Positions 16,657 through 24,845 of a stretch of 64,000 bases of DNA are shown piece by piece; position 1 is the stretch's first letter; each line of letters begins with the position of its first letter. A program made the position numbers and the translations under genes. The stretch comes from Martelella mediterranea (GTDB taxonomy: Bacteria > Pseudomonadota > Alphaproteobacteria > Rhizobiales > Rhizobiaceae). Under the pieces are notes generated by a model, which saw only the letters and a list, made by a program, of their open reading frames with translations, did no database searches and was not told the DNA's origin. The stretch spans positions 422,791-486,790 of the forward strand of contig PVUG01000001.1 in assembly GCA_003001975.1 (NCBI GenBank), in the 5' to 3' direction.

Positions 16657-19338
16657 ATGCTGAAGCCGGCAGCCTGGATAAGGAAAAAACGTTTCGGGTT
16701 CATCCCGAGCGATTTCCTCGCGCTGGCCGTGATCGTGCTGGTGCTTGGGTCTGTCTATGTCGCCAACCGGCAGGCTTCGGAAAACTACACGCAGAACCTT
16801 CGTCTGAAGACGTCGGAGCGCATGGCGGTCTCCACCTCACGGCTTGAGGCCGACCTTGAGGAAAATCTCAAACTGGTCGAGGGGCTGGGCTTTGCCCTCT
16901 CGCTTGAGCCTGAAATCGAAGCCGACCGTTTTCAGCGGCTGGCACGAAGGCTGCTGAGCAGCCAGGATTCAATCGTCAGCATGGCACTGGCGCGCGACCT
17001 GATCATCACCATGGTCTTTCCTCCAGAGGAAAACCGCGAGGCGCTTGGCCTCAACTACCGCGACCATCCCGAACAGATGGCCGCCATCCGTCAGGCCCTG
17101 TTCAAACGCGGCCCGGTCGTTGATGGCCCGGTCTCGCTGGTTCAGGGAGGCTCCGCGCTGCTGGCCTATTACCCCCTTTATGACAGCGAAGGACGCGATG
17201 CATGGGGCATATTGTCGGCTGTCATCAACCTCGAGCGCCTGCTTTCCGACCGCGCAATCACCGAAACTCATCCCGACCTCATCATGGCAGTCGGCAAGAA
17301 TACCGCCGGGGGCATGATCGGCGAGACACTGTTCGGCCCGCCCGGCATTTTCGACGACAACCCGGTCACACAGACCATCGATCTGGCAAATACACAGTGG
17401 ACGATTGCCGCCATTCCGAAAGCCGGCTGGCAGGAACCCTTCATTGACTCGATGCCACGGCAGGTCATGATCGGGACCATAGGCCTGATCATCATTGCCG
17501 CCGTTACCGGCATCGCGCATCTCATGCGCGTGCGCCACCGCAACCTCATGACCGTGCGCCGCCTTTCGCAGCGCATGGACCTTGCTCTCGACGCCTCGAA
17601 AATCGGCGTATGGGAGATGGATGTGGAAACCGGCGAAGCGATCTGGGACGAGCGGATGTATGCGCTTTACGGCAAATCTCCCGATTGCGGGCTAAGCCCC
17701 ATGCAGATCTGGTTTGAACGGCTTCACCCGTATGACGTTCAGAAGGAAAGAGCCAGACTTGAGGTCACGACAGCGGAGGAAAAGAACTTTCAAAGCCGTT
17801 TCAGGATCGTGCTGGACGATGGTTCGATCCGCCACCTCCAGGTCTTCGGCGACATCCACACCAACCCAGACGGCCACACCTATCTGGTTGGCGTCAACCG
17901 GGACATCACCGAAGACGTGGAACTTCACGAAAACCTCAAACAGGCCAGCGCCGAAATGCGACGGAAGAATGCCGCGCTGGAGGAGGCGCAGAAAGTGCTG
18001 CGCCACAATGCGCTTCACGACGCGCTGACCGGCCTTGCAAACCGCCGACAACTGGGCGAGGCCTTTGTCGACAGTCCATACGGTAACCGGAAGACGCCGA
18101 CCGCCCCGCCCCATGCGGTGCTGCATATCGACCTCGACCGCTTCAAGGAAATCAACGACACGCTTGGTCATGCCGCCGGTGACGCAATGCTTCGCCACTG
18201 TTCGAACATGCTGAAAAGCATCGCCGGTACGAATGATTTCCTGGCCCGGGTCGGCGGAGACGAATTCACGCTGGTCACCCATTGGGACGGCGATATCGAG
18301 CGGCTGACCCGCATGGCGCAGGAGATCATCCGCGCGCTTGGGAAACCGCTTCAATACGGCGAACATCAGGTGCGCATCAGCGCCAGTGTCGGCATCGCCT
18401 GGATCGATGAAGACACCACCACCATGCGTGACCTTCTCGTCAATGCCGGCATCGCGCTCTACGAGGCAAAGCGCATGGGCCGCAACCAGTTCGTGATCTT
18501 CGATGCCACACTGCGCAACATCGCGGTCACCAACAAGAAGGTGGCCGATGAATTGCTGGCGGCCATTGAAGATGACCAGTTCGAAGTGTTCTATCAGCCG
18601 CAGATTTCCGCACACACGATGGAACTCGACGGAGTGGAGGCGCTGGTGCGCTGGCATCACCCCACGCGCGGACAGCTGGCGCCGAGCCATTTCATCGGAA
18701 CGGCGGAGACCACCGGCTCGATTGCCCGGATCGATGCACTGGTTCTCAGCAAGGCCAGCGCGCAGTTCAAAGCCTGGCAGCAAAGCGGGCTCCATGTTCC
18801 GCACATCTCGGTCAACGTCTCAGCGCAGCGGCTGATCGACCCGGCGCTCATCAAGGGGATTGCCGAAAGCCGGCTGGAACCGGGGCAACTTTGCCTGGAA
18901 TTGCTGGAATCCATCTCGTTCGATGATCAGGACACCAGCCTGGAGACAAGCGTTGCGGCCATCAAGGCCCACGGCGTGGATGTCGAGATCGATGACTTCG
19001 GCACCGGCTATGCCTCGATCCTCAGCCTGCTTGCCCTTTCGCCGAAAAGGCTCAAGATCGACCGGCAGCTCGTATTCCCCATCACCACCGGCCAGAGCCA
19101 GAGGCGGCTTGTCGCCTCGATCGTGGAAATCGGCAGGGCTCTGGGTATCAAGGTCATCGCCGAGGGCGTCGAAACGGCCGAACATGTGCGCATATTGCGC
19201 GATCTCGGCGTCGACACGTTTCAAGGCTATTTCTTTGCGCCGCCGCTTTCAGCAGACGCGCTTTCGCGTTTTGCCCGAAAGAAGGCGTGGCTTGCGCATG
19301 AAAACAGCGCCGGGCTCAAGGCTGATCCCGGTCGATAA
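16657..19338 (+). CDS. membrane CHASE-PAS-GGDEF-EAL cyclic-di-GMP protein
   Basis: The 893-residue sensor has a first membrane helix near residues 18-36, a periplasmic CHASE domain (to about 265, with LNYRDHPEQ and GGSALLAYYPLY), a second helix (about 271-292), a PAS domain (about 305-430), GGDEF and EAL. The GGDEF signature RVGGDEF is intact at residues 531-537, so diguanylate cyclase activity is likely. The product-inhibition RxxD motif is missing its arginine (GTND). The EAL domain keeps EALVRW (E661), a DDFGTGYAS loop and IAEGVET, so phosphodiesterase activity is also likely. It lies between preT-preA and the regulator gene but has its own promoter region. A role in pyrimidine sensing would be speculation. 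Confidence 0.9.
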   Translation: MLKPAAWIRKKRFGFIPSDFLALAVIVLVLGSVYVANRQASENYTQNLRLKTSERMAVSTSRLEADLEENLKLVEGLGFALSLEPEIEADRFQRLARRLLSSQDSIVSMALARDLIITMVFPPEENREALGLNYRDHPEQMAAIRQALFKRGPVVDGPVSLVQGGSALLAYYPLYDSEGRDAWGILSAVINLERLLSDRAITETHPDLIMAVGKNTAGGMIGETLFGPPGIFDDNPVTQTIDLANTQWTIAAIPKAGWQEPFIDSMPRQVMIGTIGLIIIAAVTGIAHLMRVRHRNLMTVRRLSQRMDLALDASKIGVWEMDVETGEAIWDERMYALYGKSPDCGLSPMQIWFERLHPYDVQKERARLEVTTAEEKNFQSRFRIVLDDGSIRHLQVFGDIHTNPDGHTYLVGVNRDITEDVELHENLKQASAEMRRKNAALEEAQKVLRHNALHDALTGLANRRQLGEAFVDSPYGNRKTPTAPPHAVLHIDLDRFKEINDTLGHAAGDAMLRHCSNMLKSIAGTNDFLARVGGDEFTLVTHWDGDIERLTRMAQEIIRALGKPLQYGEHQVRISASVGIAWIDEDTTTMRDLLVNAGIALYEAKRMGRNQFVIFDATLRNIAVTNKKVADELLAAIEDDQFEVFYQPQISAHTMELDGVEALVRWHHPTRGQLAPSHFIGTAETTGSIARIDALVLSKASAQFKAWQQSGLHVPHISVNVSAQRLIDPALIKGIAESRLEPGQLCLELLESISFDDQDTSLETSVAAIKAHGVDVEIDDFGTGYASILSLLALSPKRLKIDRQLVFPITTGQSQRRLVASIVEIGRALGIKVIAEGVETAEHVRILRDLGVDTFQGYFFAPPLSADALSRFARKKAWLAHENSAGLKADPGR

Positions 19339-19963
19339 TCAGCCCTTTCACGAACAATGTCTCGAGATAGCGGGCCGCATCCTCGAACCGCCCTTCGCCG
19401 GAAAGCCCGTCGCCCAGCACGGCACGGACCTGCACATCGAAATCCGCATAATGCTGCGTTGTCGCCCAGATCGAAAAGAACAGGTGATAGGGATCGACCT
19501 GGCGCAGCTTTCCGGCACGCTGCCAGGCGCGAATGACCTTTGCCTTTTCATCGACCAGATCCTTCAGCTCCCCTTGCAGAAAAACCCCGGTATTGGGCGC
19601 TCCCTGGATCACCTCATTGGCAAAAAGCCGGCTCTCACGCGGAAAATCACGCGCCATTTCAAGCTTGCGGCGAATATAGGAGCGGATCTCGCTTTCGGGA
19701 TCCTTCTCGGCATCGAAAAGGCGCAGCGGATCGAGCCAGACCTCCATCACGCGCGCAATCAATGCTGTGAAAACCGCTTCTTTCGAACGGAAATAATAAA
19801 GAACGTTCGGCTTCGACATGCCGGCGGTCTCTGCAATCTGGTCAACCGTCGCGCCCCTGAACCCGTTTGCGGAAAACACATCAAGCGCGGCCTCGAGAAT
19901 CACCTCCTCCTTGACTTCCTGTATGCGTGTCCGTCTTTGTGTTCTGCCCGCCCGTGGTGTCAT
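19316..19963 (-). CDS. rutR: TetR family regulator, RutR-like
   Basis: The protein has an N-terminal TetR helix-turn-helix (ILEAALDVFSANGFRGATVDQIA, with GMSKPNVLYYFRSKEAVF as recognition part) and a C-terminal domain like that of RutR/YcdC, including WATTQHYADFDVQV. RutR binds uracil or thymine and then leaves its operator. The start at 19963 (MTPRAGRTQ) is preferred over 20008 because of a purine-rich site. The gene lies divergently from the carbamoylase gene and is flanked by RutR-like sites at 20113 and 13518. That makes it the likely local regulator of the pyrimidine region. Its stop overlaps the end of the GGDEF/EAL gene by about 20 bases. Confidence 0.82.
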   Translation of the reverse strand: MTPRAGRTQRRTRIQEVKEEVILEAALDVFSANGFRGATVDQIAETAGMSKPNVLYYFRSKEAVFTALIARVMEVWLDPLRLFDAEKDPESEIRSYIRRKLEMARDFPRESRLFANEVIQGAPNTGVFLQGELKDLVDEKAKVIRAWQRAGKLRQVDPYHLFFSIWATTQHYADFDVQVRAVLGDGLSGEGRFEDAARYLETLFVKGLIIDRDQP

Positions 19964-20112
19964 TTCCACTTCTACCGCCCTTCGTTCCGCACCGCTCCCC
20001 GCGGCCATTTTTGCACAAATTCGAATCTCGCCTAAACTTTAGGCTATTTTTTCATCAAATGATGAGTGAATTTGATTTTGATCACTTGAGCCTTGGCGCG
20101 GAAGTTGTAAAG

Positions 20113-20128
20113 TTTACCAACCGGTCAA
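20113..20128. promoter_or_regulatory. RutR-like operator upstream of the carbamoylase gene
   Basis: TTTACCAACCGGTCAA agrees with the E. coli RutR consensus TTGACCANNTGGTCAA at 12 of 14 defined positions. It lies between the divergent regulator and carbamoylase genes, 95 bases before the carbamoylase ATG. Confidence 0.62.
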
Positions 20129-20222
20129 AAACGTGACCGATCCAGACAGGAAAGGCAATGCCCTTTTGCAGCATGCAATATCGGCTGTCGGGCAAGGCCT
20201 CAGATAAAAACGAGGAACAGTG

Positions 20223-21476
20223 ATGGCAGCCTTTGCCGGCGAAAACATGCGGATCAACGCTGACCGCCTTTGGGACACACTCATGGAAATGGCCAAGGTC
20301 GGCCCCGGCATTGCAGGCGGCAATAACCGCCAGACCCTGACCGACGCGGACGCGGAAGGCCGCGTACTCTTTCAGAAATGGTGCGAGGACGCGGGCCTGA
20401 CCATGGGCGTCGACAAGATGGGCACGATGTTCATGACCCGGCCGGGCACCGACCCGGATGCCCTTCCCGTTTACGTCGGCAGCCATCTCGACACCCAGCC
20501 GACCGGCGGCAAATATGACGGCGTGCTCGGCGTGCTTTCGGCGCTGGAGCTGGCGCGCACGCTTAACGATCTCAATATCAAGACCAGACATCCGATCGTG
20601 GTCACCAACTGGGCCAATGAGGAAGGCGCGCGGTTTGCGCCTGCCATGCTGGCCTCCGGCGTGTTTGCCGGCATCCACACGCTTGAATATGCCTATGGCC
20701 GCAAGGACCCCGAGGGCCTTTCCTATGGCGACGAGTTGAAGCGCATCGGCTGGGTCGGCGAGGAAGAAGTCGGCGCGCGCAAGATGCACGCCTATTACGA
20801 ATATCACATCGAACAGGGGCCGATCCTCGAAGCCGAAAACAAGGAAATCGGCGTCGTCACCCATTGTCAGGGCTTGTGGTGGCTGGAATTCACGCTGACC
20901 GGCAAGGAGGCCCATACCGGCTCCACCCCGATGGCGATGCGCGTCAATGCCGGCCTTGCGATGGCCCGTATTCTGGAAATGGTGCAGACGGTGGCGATGG
21001 ACGCCCAGCCGAATGCCGTCGGCGGCGTCGGCCAGATGTTCTTTTCTCCCAATTCCCGCAATGTGCTGCCGGGCAAGGTGACGTTCTCCGTCGATATCCG
21101 CACGGCGGACCAGGACAAGCTCGATAGCATGCGCGCAAAGATCGAAACGCAGGCTGCGGAAATCTGTGCCGAACTCGGCGTCGGCTGTTCGGTCGAAGCC
21201 GTCGGCCATTTCGATCCGGTCACCTTCGCGCCGGAACTTGTGGCCAATGTCCGCGATGCCGCCGAAGAACTCGGCTACAGCCATATGGACATCGTCTCCG
21301 GCGCCGGCCACGATGCCTGCTGGGCGGCCAAAATGGCGCCGGCAACCATGGTCATGTGCCCCTGTGTCGACGGTCTGTCGCACAACGAGGCCGAAGACAT
21401 CTCCAAGGAATGGGCAACCGCCGGCGCGGACGTGCTGCTGAGGGCGGTTCTGAAGACGGCGGAGATTGTGGAATGA
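20223..21476 (+). CDS. Zn-dependent M20-family carbamoylase / beta-ureidopropionase
   Basis: The enzyme belongs to the group that hydrolyses N-carbamoyl-beta-alanine, N-carbamoyl amino acids or allantoate to the amine, CO2 and ammonia. Metal-site motifs are visible: GSHLDTQPTGGKYDG, the NEEGARF pair of glutamates, a central YYEYHIEQGP, and the C-terminal GAGHDA. The dimerisation domain includes GKEAHTGSTPM. Length is about 417 residues from the ATG at 20223; a GTG sits directly before it. With preTA and the dihydropyrimidinase it completes the route uracil to beta-alanine, so a ureidopropionase role is the best reading. Confidence 0.9.
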   Translation: MAAFAGENMRINADRLWDTLMEMAKVGPGIAGGNNRQTLTDADAEGRVLFQKWCEDAGLTMGVDKMGTMFMTRPGTDPDALPVYVGSHLDTQPTGGKYDGVLGVLSALELARTLNDLNIKTRHPIVVTNWANEEGARFAPAMLASGVFAGIHTLEYAYGRKDPEGLSYGDELKRIGWVGEEEVGARKMHAYYEYHIEQGPILEAENKEIGVVTHCQGLWWLEFTLTGKEAHTGSTPMAMRVNAGLAMARILEMVQTVAMDAQPNAVGGVGQMFFSPNSRNVLPGKVTFSVDIRTADQDKLDSMRAKIETQAAEICAELGVGCSVEAVGHFDPVTFAPELVANVRDAAEELGYSHMDIVSGAGHDACWAAKMAPATMVMCPCVDGLSHNEAEDISKEWATAGADVLLRAVLKTAEIVE

Positions 21477-21514
21477 CGGCAGGTGCTGCGCCCTCACCCG
21501 GCGCCTGCGCGCCA

Positions 21515-21536
21515 CCCTCTCCCCACGGGGAGAGGG
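21515..21536. repeat. palindromic intergenic repeat (CCCTCTCCCC type)
   Basis: CCCTCTCCCC-AC-GGGGAGAGGG is a perfect 10-2-10 inverted repeat directly after the carbamoylase gene. Similar short palindromes are scattered between genes in many rhizobia. Confidence 0.65.
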
Positions 21537-21597
21537 GGAGCCTGCGGCGTGCCCTGAGTTTCCGACAAGCACCATTGTCAAACGCGAAGCGCCCTCC

Positions 21598-21618
21598 CTT
21601 CTCCCCTGAGGGGAGAAG
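21598..21618. repeat. palindromic intergenic repeat (CTTCTCCCC type)
   Basis: CTTCTCCCC-TGA-GGGGAGAAG is a perfect 9-3-9 inverted repeat. It is followed by GTGGCCAAAGGCCGG and lies between the repeat at 21515 and the DUF559 gene. The two units probably form one composite insertion. Confidence 0.65.
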
Positions 21619-21646
21619 GTGGCCAAAGGCCGGATGAGGGGGGATC

Positions 21647-22039
21647 ATGCCAAGCACACGCACCCAGTTCGCACGCTGCCTGCGCCGCAACGAAACGGAT
21701 GCGGAAAAGGTGCTTTGGCGCGAGCTTCGGAATCGCAATCTGAACGGCTTCAAGTTCACCCGCCAATATCCGGTCGGCCCCTATTTCACCGATTTCGCTT
21801 GCCGCGAAAAAACGCTTGTTGTCGAACTGGATGGCGCACAACATGCTGAAAACATGAGAGACGCAGAGAGAACACGTTATATCAACAATGCAGGCTTTTC
21901 CGTCATCCGCTTCTGGAATGATGAAGTCCTCAAGGAACGGCAGGACGTGCTCGAAACCATCGTCGCCATTCTCGAAAATCGCCTGACCGAAGCCTGCAAC
22001 ACCACGCGCGTTTCGCCCGCCACGGAGCAAGTCCAATGA
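21647..22039 (+). CDS. DUF559 endonuclease-like protein
   Basis: DUF559 proteins have a restriction-endonuclease-like fold related to very-short-patch repair enzymes. Family marks in the 130 residues are LRRNETDAEKVLWRELRNR near the N-terminus, GFKFTRQYPVGPYFTDFAC, VVELDGAQHAE with the acidic/His active-site residues, and FSVIRFWNDEVL. Free-standing members are common in rhizobia and often sit beside repeats, as here. No cellular role is established. It interrupts an otherwise metabolic gene series and is probably a passenger brought in with the palindromes upstream. Confidence 0.85.
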   Translation: MPSTRTQFARCLRRNETDAEKVLWRELRNRNLNGFKFTRQYPVGPYFTDFACREKTLVVELDGAQHAENMRDAERTRYINNAGFSVIRFWNDEVLKERQDVLETIVAILENRLTEACNTTRVSPATEQVQ

Positions 22040-22239
22040 AGTCAAAGCAAAAGCCCATGCTTCGCTCACGCGGCTTCATCGGCGCGAAACCGGCCTCGAC
22101 CGTCAGCGGCGGGGCGGAGGTTGCGCCGCAGGCAGGCGGAGCGGCCAGAAGCCGGGGCAGCATCAGCCCCGATACGGGGGCTGCGCCTTCGGACATGAAT
22201 ATGAACACCTATCCGCGGGGAAAATATCGGCTGAAATAG
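22036..22239 (+). CDS. possible small protein overlapping the DUF559 gene
   Basis: A 67-codon frame starts at an ATG that overlaps the DUF559 stop (ATGA), which is typical of translational coupling. The product is Gly/Ala/Ser-rich and basic, with no recognisable domain and no strong ribosome binding site. It may be chance coding in the spacer before the dihydropyrimidinase gene. Confidence 0.25.
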   Translation: MKSKQKPMLRSRGFIGAKPASTVSGGAEVAPQAGGAARSRGSISPDTGAAPSDMNMNTYPRGKYRLK

Positions 22240-22297
22240 ACAACATCAGAACGAGAAGCGGAAAACCGCCCGTTTGAAAACGCAAGGGAACAGCATT

Positions 22298-23752
22298 ATG
22301 AGCACCGTTATCAAGGGCGGCACCATTGTGACCGCCGACCTGACCTACAAATCCGACGTCAAGATCGAAGACGGCAAGATCATCGAGATCGGCCCCGACC
22401 TTTCCGGCGACGAGACACTGGACGCGACCGGCTGTTTCGTCATGCCCGGCGGCATCGACCCGCATGTGCATCTCGAAATGCCTTTCATGGGCACCTATTC
22501 CACCGATGACTTTGCCAGCGGCACGCGTGCGGCCGTTGCCGGCGGCACCACCATGGTCGTCGATTTCTGCCTGCCCGACCCCGGCCAGTCGCTGCTCGAC
22601 GCCATCAAGCGCTGGGACAACAAGTCGACCAGTGCGGCCTGCGACTATTCCTTCCACATGGCGATCACCTGGTGGGACAAACAGGTGTTCGAGGAGATGG
22701 AAACCGTCGTCAAGGAAAAGGGCATCAACACCTTCAAGCATTTCATGGCCTACAAGGGCGCGCTGATGGTGAATGACGACGAGATGTTCGCCTCGTTCCA
22801 GCGCTGCGCGGAACTTGGCGCCATGCCGCTGGTTCATGCCGAAAACGGCGATGTCGTTGCCAGCATGCAGGCGAAGCTGATGGCGGAAGGCAATAACGGG
22901 CCGGAAGGCCATGCCTATTCGCGCCCGCCGGAAGTCGAAGGCGAGGCCACCAACCGCGCCATCATGATTGCCGACATGGCCGGCGTGCCGCTTTATGTGG
23001 TCCATACCTCCTGTGAGCAGAGCCATGAGGCCATCCGCCGCGCCAAGCAGAAGGGCATGCGGGTTTATGGCGAGCCGCTGATCCAGCATCTCATGCTTGA
23101 TGAAAGCGAATATTTCGACAAGGACTGGGACCATTCCGCCCGCCGGGTGATGTCGCCGCCGTTCCGCAACAAGCAGCATCAGGATTCGCTGTGGGCCGGC
23201 CTGCAGGCGGGCACGCTGTCGTGCGTCGCCACCGACCACTGCGCCTTCACCACCGAACAGAAGCGCTACGGCGTCAACGACTTCACCAAGATCCCCAACG
23301 GCACCGGCGGCCTTGAAGACCGGCTGCCGCTTTTGTGGACCTATGGCGTTTCCACCGGCCGGCTGACGATGAACGAATTCGTCGCCGTCACCTCCACCAA
23401 CATTGCCAAGATCCTCAACCTTTATCCGAAAAAGGGTGCTGTTCTGGTGGGTGCCGATGCCGATCTCATCGTCTGGGATCCGACCCTGGAAAAGACGGTT
23501 GCCGCCGACACACAGGTTTCGGCCATCGACTACAATGTCTTCGAGGGCAAGCATGTGAAGGGCCTGCCGCGCTTCACCCTGTCACGCGGCAAGGTCGTGC
23601 TGGAAGAAACCACCTTGAAGACCGAGGAAGGACACGGCAAATTCGTCAAGCGCGCGCCCTATCCGGCCGTCAACAAGGCGCTTTCCACCTGGAAGGACCT
23701 CGTCGCCCCGCGCAGAATAGAACGCGCCGGCATTCCGCCTTCGGGAGTATAG
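22298..23752 (+). CDS. hydA: dihydropyrimidinase (D-hydantoinase)
   Basis: A cyclic amidohydrolase that opens dihydrouracil or dihydrothymine to the N-carbamoyl beta-amino acid. It has the metal-binding HVH at residues 56-58, the carbamylated lysine in FMAYKG (Lys153), VHAENGD and VHTSCEQSHEA for further histidines, and ATDHCAFTTEQK for the catalytic aspartate. The length of 484 residues is normal. The start is the ATG at 22298 (MSTVIKGGTIVTAD) with AAGGGA upstream. It is the middle step between PreTA and the M20 hydrolase. The LysE gene begins four bases after its stop. Confidence 0.95.
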   Translation: MSTVIKGGTIVTADLTYKSDVKIEDGKIIEIGPDLSGDETLDATGCFVMPGGIDPHVHLEMPFMGTYSTDDFASGTRAAVAGGTTMVVDFCLPDPGQSLLDAIKRWDNKSTSAACDYSFHMAITWWDKQVFEEMETVVKEKGINTFKHFMAYKGALMVNDDEMFASFQRCAELGAMPLVHAENGDVVASMQAKLMAEGNNGPEGHAYSRPPEVEGEATNRAIMIADMAGVPLYVVHTSCEQSHEAIRRAKQKGMRVYGEPLIQHLMLDESEYFDKDWDHSARRVMSPPFRNKQHQDSLWAGLQAGTLSCVATDHCAFTTEQKRYGVNDFTKIPNGTGGLEDRLPLLWTYGVSTGRLTMNEFVAVTSTNIAKILNLYPKKGAVLVGADADLIVWDPTLEKTVAADTQVSAIDYNVFEGKHVKGLPRFTLSRGKVVLEETTLKTEEGHGKFVKRAPYPAVNKALSTWKDLVAPRRIERAGIPPSGV

Positions 23753-23755
23753 TAT

Positions 23756-24409
23756 ATGGACTGGTCAAGTGTGGCGGCCTTTGCCGCGACCGAATTTCTG
23801 CTGTGCCTTTCGCCCGGCCCCGCCGTGCTTCTGGTGGTCGGGCTTTCCATGCGGCAGGGTTTCTGGCGCTCGCAGGCGGCCGCCGCCGGTATTCTGGCAA
23901 CCAACGCGCTTTATTTCGCGCTGTCGGCGGCCGGCGTCGCCTCGCTGATCCTGATGAGCGCCACGCTGTTCAATGTGGTGAAGATCGTCGGCGCGGCCTA
24001 TCTTGCCTGGCTCGGCATCAAGATGATTGCGCCGCTGTTCTCGCGGCGCAAAGGCGAAAGCGATGCCGTGCTGGCCAGCGCCGCCGATATGCGGCGCGCG
24101 CGTCCCGAGGCACCGTTCCGGCTGTTCTTCCGCGGCTTCAGCGTGCAGGCGGCGAACCCGAAGAACCTCGCCTTCTTCGTTGCCATCCTGCCGCAATTCG
24201 TCAATCCGACCGGTGATGTGGCCATGCAGATGATGGTGTTCGGCGGCATTTCGGTGCTGCTCGAACTGCCGATCCTGATCATCTATGCACTCGCCTTCTC
24301 CGCCCTTGCGCGCGTGATAACGGAGCGTCTGGTTGCCTGGCTCGAGGCCTCTGCCGGCGGCATTCTGATCATGCTGGGCGCGGCCCTTGCCCTGCAGAAA
24401 AGGATCTGA
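23756..24409 (+). CDS. LysE/RhtB family amino acid exporter
   Basis: The protein has 217 residues with about six hydrophobic segments. It carries the family's N-terminal FLLCLSPGPAVLLVVG, the AAYLAWLGIKM segment after helix three, and AANPKNLAFFVAILPQF in the second half. Members export amino acids such as lysine, threonine or homoserine. Start four bases after the dihydropyrimidinase stop indicates translational coupling. Export of beta-alanine or beta-aminoisobutyrate, the end products of the pathway, is a reasonable hypothesis but cannot be read from the sequence. Confidence 0.87.
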   Translation: MDWSSVAAFAATEFLLCLSPGPAVLLVVGLSMRQGFWRSQAAAAGILATNALYFALSAAGVASLILMSATLFNVVKIVGAAYLAWLGIKMIAPLFSRRKGESDAVLASAADMRRARPEAPFRLFFRGFSVQAANPKNLAFFVAILPQFVNPTGDVAMQMMVFGGISVLLELPILIIYALAFSALARVITERLVAWLEASAGGILIMLGAALALQKRI

Positions 24410-24413
24410 GCCG

Positions 24414-24845
24414 ATGAAAAGCGAAAACATCATCCGCATCGCCGTCGCGCTGATCATCAATGAAAAGGGCGAGATGCTGACCGTGCGCAAACGCGGCACG
24501 GAGGCCTTCATGCAGCCCGGCGGCAAGATCGATGCGGGCGAGACACCGCTTGAAGCGTTGATCCGCGAGCTGAATGAGGAACTGGCCCTGATATTTTCAG
24601 CCGATGACTTTCATTATCAAGGCAGGTTCAGCGAGCTGGCGGCGAACGAACCCGGCATGGTTGTCGAGGCCGAGGCGTTTTCATGCTTCGCGGCCCCCGA
24701 GGTCACGCCGCAGGCCGAAATCGAGGAGCTGAAATGGCTGCCGGTCGAAGGCGACGTCGGCGTCAAGCGCGCAGCGCTGACCGAAAAACATCTGTTTCCG
24801 ATAGCGGCACGGTTGAGCGCTGACAGAAACAGGGTGACGTCATGA
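24414..24845 (+). CDS. NUDIX hydrolase domain protein
   Basis: The protein of 143 residues carries the Nudix box GKIDAGETPLEALIRELNEE at about residues 37-56. This contains the G-x5-E-x7-RE-U-xEE core with the metal-binding glutamates, although the final Gly of the motif is Ala. Such enzymes cleave nucleoside diphosphates linked to another group. The start codon is chosen at 24414 (MKSENIIRIAV), four bases after the LysE stop, and the stop overlaps the next start as ATGA. Its substrate is unknown. Removal of a damaged nucleotide or a pyrimidine-linked diphosphate would fit the surroundings. Confidence 0.85.
   Translation: MKSENIIRIAVALIINEKGEMLTVRKRGTEAFMQPGGKIDAGETPLEALIRELNEELALIFSADDFHYQGRFSELAANEPGMVVEAEAFSCFAAPEVTPQAEIEELKWLPVEGDVGVKRAALTEKHLFPIAARLSADRNRVTS

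Noticed and set aside
21480..21646. Possible CRISPR or satellite array
   Set aside because: There are only two palindromes of different sequence with no regular repeat-spacer pattern; they are intergenic palindromic repeats.
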